Assembly: GCA_965198865.1 (NCBI GenBank) | Contig: CBDAQA010000018.1 | Location: 310,001 to 374,000 of the forward strand | Reading direction: 5' to 3' | Length of the DNA: 64,000 bases | From: CBDAQA01 sp965198865 | Lineage (GTDB): Bacteria; Planctomycetota; Phycisphaerae; Tepidisphaerales; Tepidisphaeraceae | Part shown: piece after piece, positions 57,964-64,000 of the stretch | Position numbering within the stretch: position 1 is the stretch's first letter | Layout: each line of letters opens with the position of its first letter | Translations under genes and position numbers: made by a program | Notes under the pieces: model-generated | The model's database searches: none | The model's input: only the letters and a program-made list of their open reading frames with translations | Told to the model about the DNA's origin: nothing

Positions 57964-59673
57964 ATGTTCGAGCCGCTGACGCACCGTCGATATCTGCTCC
58001 CGTTCAAGGCCGGTCGGCTGCCGCAGCAGTTCACCGACGTGCTGGTCGTCGGCGGCGGGGTGGCGGGGCTGCGGTCGGCGCTGGCGGCGTCGTCGGCGGG
58101 GGCCGACGTGCTGCTGCTGACCAAGGACACGATCGACCAGAGCAACACCTGGTACGCCCAGGGCGGCATCGCCGCCGTGCTCCAGCCGCTCGATTCCGTT
58201 GACAGCCACGTCAGGGACACCGAGGTCGTCGGGTGCGGCCTGTGCAACGCGGCGGCCGTCCGCATCGTCATCAACGAGGGACCCCGGCGGGTGCTCGAAC
58301 TGCTGGACTGGGGCGCGCACTTCGACAAGGCGTCGGCCGACAGCGGCAACGCGCACGGCCTGGCCTACGGACTGGAGGGCGGCCACAGCTTCGCCCGCAT
58401 CGTCCACGCCTACGGCGACGCCACTGGCAAGGAGCTGGCCCAGACGCTGATCCGCACGGTTCGCGCCCGGGAGAACATCCGCGTGCTGGAGCGGGCGTTC
58501 GTCGTCGACCTGCTGACGGAGGACGCGGCGGCCCACCCCGCCGGCGGGCAGCCGTCGCGGTGCGTCGGCGTGATCACGATGGTCGACGGGCGGGTGCAGA
58601 TCATCTGGGCCAAGCGGACCATCCTGGCCAGCGGTGGGGCGGGGCAGCTGTTCCGCGAGAGCACCAACCCCAGGATCGCCACCGCCGACGGCCACGCCAT
58701 GGCCTACCGCGCGGGGGCCCGGCTGAAGGACATGGAGATGGTCCAGTTCCACCCAACCACGCTGTACGTCGCCGGCAGCAGCCGGGCGCTGATCACCGAG
58801 GCCGTCCGCGGCGAGGGCGCCCACCTGGTCGACCGCAACGGCTACCGCTTCATGGCCGACTACCACCCCCAGGGCGAGCTCGCCCCGCGCGACGTGGTCA
58901 GCCGGGCGATCGTCGAGCAGATCCGCAAGACCCACTTCACCCACGTCTACCTCGACGTCCGGCACCTGCCGACGGGGGCCTTCCGCGACCGGTTCCCGTC
59001 GCTGGCGAAGCTGATGGACGAGTTCGAGATCGACGTGGGCAAGGACCTGATCCCCATCCACCCCGCGGCCCACTACATGATCGGCGGCGTCGACGCCGAC
59101 GAGCACGGGCGCACCAGCCTGGCCGGCCTGTACGCGGTCGGCGAGGCGTCGTGCAGCGGCCTGCACGGGGCGAACCGCCTGGCCAGCAACTCGCTGCTCG
59201 AGGGGCTCGCGTTCGGCGCGCGCGCCGGCGAGCACGCCGCCGCGGCGGCGCTGCAGGTGTCGGCCCCGTTCCCGCTGTCGCTGGAGCACCGGATCCCCCC
59301 GTCGGTCAAGACCGAGCTGGACGTGACCGACGTCAAGAGCAGCCTGCGGTCGGTCATGTGGCGCAACGTCGGCATCGAGCGCGACGGCGACCGGCTCACC
59401 GAGACGCGGGAGATCGTCGCCTTCTGGAGCCGATACGTGATGGACAAGAGCTTTCGCCCCGAGACGATCGGCCCCGAGGCGGCCGTCGCCGGGTGGGAGC
59501 TGCAGAACCTGCTGACCGTCGCGTTCCTGGTGACGACCGCAGCCTACAGCCGGACCGAGAGCCGCGGCGCCCACTTCCGCCTGGACTACCCCGCCCGCGA
59601 CGACGCCCACTGGCGGATGCACCTGCTCTGGCAACGGCCGATGGAGACGCCGACGCCGGAGGCGGTCGAGTGA
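57964..59673 (+). CDS. nadB: L-aspartate oxidase NadB
   Basis: 569 residues from the ATG at 57964. The FAD-binding Rossmann motif is DVLVVGGGVAGLRSALAA (about 25-42). Further marks are SNTWYAQGGIAAVL, the substrate loop EGGHSFARIVHAYGDATGKEL and QFHPTTLY. The family pattern continues with ALITEAVRGEGAHLVDRNG, HYMIGGVDADEHGRTSLAGLYAVGE and HGANRLASNSLLEGLAFG. It is about 30 residues longer than E. coli NadB. The flavoenzyme oxidises aspartate to iminoaspartate, the first step of de novo NAD synthesis. nadA and nadC are not here. The frame stays open upstream to 57880 but through repeat sequence. Confidence 0.95.
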   Translation: MFEPLTHRRYLLPFKAGRLPQQFTDVLVVGGGVAGLRSALAASSAGADVLLLTKDTIDQSNTWYAQGGIAAVLQPLDSVDSHVRDTEVVGCGLCNAAAVRIVINEGPRRVLELLDWGAHFDKASADSGNAHGLAYGLEGGHSFARIVHAYGDATGKELAQTLIRTVRARENIRVLERAFVVDLLTEDAAAHPAGGQPSRCVGVITMVDGRVQIIWAKRTILASGGAGQLFRESTNPRIATADGHAMAYRAGARLKDMEMVQFHPTTLYVAGSSRALITEAVRGEGAHLVDRNGYRFMADYHPQGELAPRDVVSRAIVEQIRKTHFTHVYLDVRHLPTGAFRDRFPSLAKLMDEFEIDVGKDLIPIHPAAHYMIGGVDADEHGRTSLAGLYAVGEASCSGLHGANRLASNSLLEGLAFGARAGEHAAAAALQVSAPFPLSLEHRIPPSVKTELDVTDVKSSLRSVMWRNVGIERDGDRLTETREIVAFWSRYVMDKSFRPETIGPEAAVAGWELQNLLTVAFLVTTAAYSRTESRGAHFRLDYPARDDAHWRMHLLWQRPMETPTPEAVE

Positions 59674-59717
59674 AGTGGGTCGGTCGACCACGTACAGTAG
59701 CGCCGGGAGATCCAGAC

Positions 59718-60062
59718 ATGAGCTTGGCCACGCCCAACGTCATTGTCCCGTCCGTCCGGCGGATGACCAAGCTGCCCGAGGGGCACATCACGTTGGTGTC
59801 CGCGACTTGGCCGCCGAGGTCGTGTCGCCCAACGACACCGCCGGTGAGGTCGAACGGAAGGTCCGGCAGTTTCTCGCGTCCGGCGTGCGATTGGTTGGGT
59901 CGTGCTGCCCGAGACGAGAGACGCCCGCGGCTATCACCCGGTCGGCCGCTGAGCGGCGTCGAACCCGCTGGTGAGCTCGACGGCGAGGACGTCCTCCCCG
60001 GCTTTCGGCTCCGCCTGGCCGACCTCTTCCTGCCCGAGCCGCCGGCCACGCCCGTCGGGTGA
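59718..60062 (+). pseudogene. Decayed Uma2-family (DUF820) nuclease-like gene
   Basis: Three pieces in different reading frames line up with the Uma2 pattern. First a possible start MSLATPNVIVPS with LPEGHITLV (from 59718). Then, in another frame, VRDLAAEVVSPNDTAGEVERKVRQFLASGVRLV (about 59798-59896), the conserved core with 'EVVSP'. Then, after a further shift, ELDGEDVLPGFRLRLADLFL near the stop at 60060. At least two frameshifts and a shortened centre make it inactive. Uma2 proteins have a PD-(D/E)XK-like fold of unknown role and are very abundant in planctomycetes. Confidence 0.78.
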
Positions 60063-60157
60063 GCGGCTCGAATCCCGCCTTGGCATCCCCACCGCACCGT
60101 GGCTATAGTGCCGGCCGTCGACATCCCCTAGTCCCGTTTTGTGACGGAGTTCACGCC

Positions 60158-60340
60158 ATGGATCAGAAGTTGCGCGAAGCGTTGGCCGGCCAGGAAGAGT
60201 ACCTGAAGAAGAACACCGGCAAGCTGTACCAAACCTCAGAGGCCGGCCCCGTCCGGCTCGACCTGGTCAAGGCCCTGATCGAGACCGTCGAGCGGCTCGA
60301 GAACGAGCTGGGCGAGGTCAAGCGGATGATCTCCCCGTGA
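60158..60340 (+). CDS. Small conserved-type helical protein
   Basis: 60 residues (MDQKLREALAGQEEYLKKNT...). It is mostly charged and helical (LVKALIETVERLENELGEV), with a heptad-like pattern that could form a coiled coil. No family is recognised. GACGGAG at 60142-60148 is a reasonable ribosome binding site nine bases from the ATG. It stands alone between the Uma2 remnant and the phytochrome gene. Confidence 0.6.
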   Translation: MDQKLREALAGQEEYLKKNTGKLYQTSEAGPVRLDLVKALIETVERLENELGEVKRMISP

Positions 60341-60450
60341 GCCGGGGCTGACCACCTCCACCCAACTCCCCCGGCCCCGTGCCGGCCGGCAACGCCCGGC
60401 CGAACACGGGGCCGACCGCGTTTGCGTCCGTCCCCACTTCGATTGCCACC

Positions 60451-61890
60451 ATGCAGATATCCATCGATCACCCGGGTGGACCGTCGGATCGGCCAGGCGC
60501 GACGGTTGACCTGACCAACTGCGACCGGGAGCCGATCCACATCCCCGGCGCGGTCCAGCCGCACGGCGTGCTGATCGTCCTCCGCGAGCCCGACCTCACC
60601 GTCACGCAGGTCAGCCGCACGTCCGCCGCCGTGCTCAGCCAGCCGCCCGAGTCGCTGCTGGGCCGGCCGGTCGAGCAGGTGCTCGCCGCCGCCGATCTCG
60701 CCCCGCTGCGGCGGGCGCTGACCGACGGGTCGCTGTCGGCCCGGCCGCTCTACCTGCTCACCGTCCACACGCCCGCCGGGCTGGCGTTCGACGCGATCGC
60801 CCACCGCCACGACGGGCTGGTCCTGATCGAGCTCGAGCCCTCCGGCCGGCACGATGCCTACTCCGCCCCGCAGCTCTACCAGGCCGTCCAGGGGGCGATC
60901 CGGCGCGTCGAGTCGGCCCCCACGCTGCTCACCATGGGCGCGGCCGTCGCCGACGAGGTCCGCCGGATCAGCGGGTTCGACCGCGTGATGGTGTACCGCT
61001 TCGACGACGAGTGGAACGGCTCCGTCGTCGCCGAGGCCAAGCGGGACGACCTCGAGCCGTTCCTCGGCCTGCACTACCCCGCCAGCGACATCCCCGTGCA
61101 GGCCCGCGAGCTCTACGCCCGCAACCGGCTGCGCTTCATCCCCGACCGCGACTACGTCGCCTCGCCGCTGGTCCCGCCGGCCAACCCCCTGACCGACCGG
61201 CCGCTCGACATGAGCTACGCCGTCCTCCGCAGCGTCAGCCCGGTCCACGTCGAGTACCTCCGCAACATGGGCGTGCGCGCGTCGATGAGCATCTCGCTGC
61301 TCAAGGACGGCAAGCTCTGGGGCCTGATCGCCTGCCACCACTACGCCGGCCCCCGGTACGTCACCCACGACGTGCGAACGGCCTGCGAGCTGGTCGGCGA
61401 CGTGATGAGCCTCCAGGTCGCCTACAAGGCCGACGCCGAGGTCGCCGCCTACGCCGCCACCATGGTCGCCGTCCGCCAGGCGCTGGCGGCGCGGATGACC
61501 GACGCGGTCGAGGTCAGTGTCGCCCTCACCGGCGACGCGCCCAACCTGCTCGACCTGGTCCAGGCCGGCGGCGCCGCCATCGTCCAGGGATCTCGCGTCG
61601 CCACCGTCGGCGACACGCCCGCCGCGGCCGACCTGATCGAGCTGGCCAGGTGGCTCAGCGAGCGCGCCGATGACGACCACGAGGTCTGGCACACGGCCGC
61701 CCTGCCCCTGCGCGACCCGCGGTTCGACCCGATCTCCGCCACCGCCGCCGGCGTGCTGGCGGCGTCGCTGATCAAGGGGAGGCCCCACTACCTGATGTGG
61801 TTCCGGCCCGAGCGCATCCGCTCCGTCAACTGGGCCGGCGACCCCGCGAAGTCCGTCGTCAAGGGCGACGACGGCGTCCGCCTGAGCCCC
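60451..61890 (+). CDS. Bacteriophytochrome photosensory part (PAS-GAF-PHY), 5' half of a frameshifted gene
   Basis: This frame encodes about 480 residues of a bacteriophytochrome before a frameshift near 61887-61890. Cys24 in LTNCDREPIHIPGAVQPHG is the biliverdin attachment residue of bacterial phytochromes. The PAS-like domain (about 15-130), GAF domain (LLTMGAAVADEVRRISGFDR, then HYPASDIPVQARELY, about 150-320) and PHY domain (LKDGKLWGLIACHHYAGPRY and HYLMWFRPERIRSVNWAGDP) are in order. The formal reading frame runs on to 62439 but is nonsense after about 61890, where RGSFALWTQTVHSHAEPWSA continues in another frame. The protein senses red/far-red light. Confidence 0.9.
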
Positions 61891-63662
61891 GCGGGTCGTT
61901 CGCCCTGTGGACGCAGACCGTCCACAGCCACGCCGAGCCCTGGTCCGCCGCCGAGGTCCGCGCCGCCATCGACCTGCGCCGCGACGTGGTGGGCGCAGCG
62001 CTCCGCCGGGCCGAGCGGATCACCGAGCTGTACGAGGAGCTGCGCGCCAGCTACACCCAGCTCGGGTCGGCCGCCAACCTGCTCAGCCAGAGCGAGGAAC
62101 GGCTGCGGCTGGCGACCGAGGCGGGGGCGGTCGGCATCTGGGACTGGGACGTCGCCACCGGCCGCGTCGCCCTATCCGAGGAGTACCACCGCCAGGCCGG
62201 GCTTGCCCCGGGCGACTTCGGCGGGACGTTCGACGCCTTCCTCGCGACCGTTCACCCCGAGGACCGCCCGCGCCTCACCGATGCGCTCGACGTCGCCCGC
62301 GCCGGCCACGGGGAGATCGCCGTCGAGTACCGGCTGCACGCGGCGCCGTTCGCCGACCGCTGGGTGGTCGGGCGCGGCCGGTTCTCCTACGACGCCGCCG
62401 GCGCGGCCGTCCGCCTCGTGGGCGTGGCCGTCGACGTGACCGAGGCCAAGGCCGCCGAGGCCGAGCGGGCGCAGCTGCTCGATGCCGAGCGTGCCGCCCG
62501 ATCCGAGGCCGAGCGCGCCGGCCGGCTGAAGGACGAGTTCCTCGCCACGCTGTCCCACGAGCTGCGGACGCCGCTGAACGCGATCGTCGGCTGGTCGGTC
62601 ATGCTGCGCGGCGCGACGGTCGACAACGCCGACCTGGCCGAGGGGATCGACGCCATCGAGCGCAACGCCCGTGTGCAGGCGCAGCTGGTGGAGGACCTGC
62701 TCGACGTCAGCCGGATCATCTCCGGCAAGCTGCGGCTGGACGTGCAGCACGTCGAGCTGGCCTCGGTGGTCGACGCCGCCGTCGTCGCCGTGACGCCGGC
62801 CGCGCAGAACAAGCAGGTGCGGATCCTCAAGATTGTCGACCCCCGCGTCGCCGCCGTGTGGGGCGACCCCAACCGGCTGCAGCAGGTGCTCTGGAACCTG
62901 CTCAGCAACGCGATCAAGTTCACGCCCAAGGCCGGCCGCGTGCAGGTCGCCGTGGCCCGGGTCAACTCGCACGTCGAGCTCTCCGTGACCGACACGGGCA
63001 TGGGCATCCCGCCCCAGTTCCTGCCCCACGTGTTCGACCGCTTCCGCCAGGCCGACGCGAGCACGACCCGCAAGTACGGCGGGCTCGGCCTGGGCCTGGC
63101 CATCGTCCGCCACCTGGTCGAGCTGCACGGCGGCACCGTCGAGGCGAGGAGCGATGGCGAGGGCACCGGCGCGACGTTCGTCGTCCGCCTGCCGCTCAAG
63201 GCCGCCGAACAACCGGCCGCCGACCCGTTGCCGGGCGGCGACCCCGCCGCCCACGCCGGTGCCCACGTGACGCCATCGCTGGCCGGCGTCCGCGTGCTCG
63301 TCGTGGATGACGAGCCCGACTCCCGCTACCTGGTCCGGCGGATCCTGGAGCAGTGGGACGTGCAGGTCACCACCGCCGGCAGCGCCGCCGAGGCGCTGAC
63401 GGCCATCGCGGCCGAGCGGTTCGACGCCATCGTCAGCGACGTCGGCATGCCCGAGCAGGACGGGTTTGATTTGATCCGCAAGGTGCGGGCGATGCCCGCC
63501 GACGCCGGCGGCAAGACGCCGGCCGTCGCGCTCACCGCCCTGGCCCGCGTCGAGGACCGCCGCCGCGCGTTGCTGGCCGGCTTCCAGATCCACGTCCCCA
63601 AGCCCGTCGACCCGGCCGAACTGCTGGCCGTCGTCGCCAGCTTGGTCGGTCGGACCGGATGA
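61891..63662 (+). CDS. Bacteriophytochrome kinase part (PAS-HisKA-HATPase-receiver), 3' half of a frameshifted gene
   Basis: Open from 61797 in this frame; homology starts near 61891 with the end of the PHY domain (RGSFALWTQTVHSHAEPWSA). A PAS domain follows (RLRLATEAGAVGIWDWDVAT), then a HisKA box with the phospho-acceptor His in FLATLSHELRTPLNAIVGWS. The HATPase domain has LLSNAIKFTPKAGRVQV, VTDTGMGIPPQFL and KYGGLGLGLAIVRHLVELHG. A C-terminal receiver carries VRVLVVDDEPDSRYLV and the acceptor Asp in FDAIVSDVGMPEQDGFDL. Intact, the gene would make a hybrid light-responsive histidine kinase of about 1070 residues. Adding one C to the run at 61887-61890 restores the frame. Confidence 0.9.
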
Positions 63663-63685
63663 CCGCCCCGGAGCGGTTAGCCCCG

Positions 63686-64000
63686 TCAACGCGTGAGGTC
63701 GAGCAACCGCGCCACCATCCGTTCCTTCTCGAGCAAGTCGATGGCTACGTCGGGGGCCGCCGCGGGGATCGCGATCGTGCCGGTCGCGATCGCCGTGTGC
63801 AACGTGGCGCCGGTCGGCGACGACAGCGTGAGCGTCATCGTCCGCGTCGTGGCGGCCGTGGCCGTCTCTGCGTCGACGGTCACGCTGATCAACCCGCTCG
63901 TGTTGCCGGCCACGAACGTCAGCGTGCCGCTGACCGCCTGGTAGTCGGTGCCCGCGACGGCCGTGCCGTCCGACGTGGCGAACAGCACGCGCACGGCCGT
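63686..64000 (-). CDS. C-terminal end of a Calx-beta domain protein (cut by window edge)
   Basis: The last 104 residues of a gene that begins beyond the window. FATSDGTAVAGTDYQAVSGT and LTFVAGNTSGLISVTV are a Calx-beta repeat, a calcium-binding beta-sandwich found in large bacterial surface adhesins and secreted enzymes. The last 25 residues (DVAIDLLEKERMVARLLDLTR) are unusual, charged and helical. Probably part of a large exported protein; the stop lies 24 bases from the phytochrome kinase gene, convergent. Confidence 0.8.
   Translation of the reverse strand, partial: TAVRVLFATSDGTAVAGTDYQAVSGTLTFVAGNTSGLISVTVDAETATAATTRTMTLTLSSPTGATLHTAIATGTIAIPAAAPDVAIDLLEKERMVARLLDLTR

Overview
The window is GC-rich DNA (about 70% G+C by eye) from what looks like a planctomycete of the class Phycisphaerae (Tepidisphaera/Humisphaera type). 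The pointers are a large secreted protein opening with the LEPRRLFS signature, two stand-alone pseudopilin-like proteins, a GH127 glycosidase, a TMTC-type mannosyltransferase, a secreted calpain-like protease, and a diderm envelope set (lptE, a BamD-like gene, an outer-membrane barrel). The taxonomic call is inference; there is no rRNA. Genes are mostly single or in pairs, in both orientations.

Layout. 1-7 kb: end of a trypsin-like protease, a His-rich mini-lipoprotein, a GT39 glycosyltransferase coupled to a PAP2 phosphatase, a barrel protein, a DUF3592-like membrane protein and rodA. 7-16.5 kb: secreted propeller protein, old yellow enzyme, ftsH, bamD-lptE, a small lipoprotein and pheA. 16.7-22.4 kb: a MarR regulator and an RND pump with its adaptor, ended by a good terminator. 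22.4-23.8 kb: an intact IS4-like element with a 12-bp target duplication. 23.8-33.6 kb: hemW, an FHA protein, hrpA, a YidR-like propeller, an HNH nuclease, a ModE-like regulator and yajQ. 33.8-37.9 kb: a 992-residue beta-helix protein, a RelE/Xre toxin-antitoxin pair, tRNA-Leu(GAG) and tRNA-Arg(CCU). 37.9-48.2 kb: a second GT39, the calpain-like protease, GH127, a pseudopilin, a SCO1-cytochrome c-YHS fusion, osmC, bshB1 and an NlpC/P60-like protein. 48.2-64 kb: two membrane GTPases, tilS, a TMTC-like protein, a second pseudopilin, a CheY-like receiver, nadB, a decayed Uma2 gene, a bacteriophytochrome kinase split by one frameshift, and the end of a Calx-beta protein.

The most unusual aspect is a dense population of long inverted-repeat elements (arms of about 20-36 bp, several perfect) of at least six unrelated sequence families. 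Most lie between genes, some are nested inside one another, and one was the landing site of the IS4-like element. At least three, and probably four, lie in frame inside genes: in the signal-peptide n-region of lptE and of a second exported protein, inside a YidR-like gene, and inside tilS. They are therefore translated, which resembles the palindromic elements of Rickettsia. I cannot see what mobilises them.
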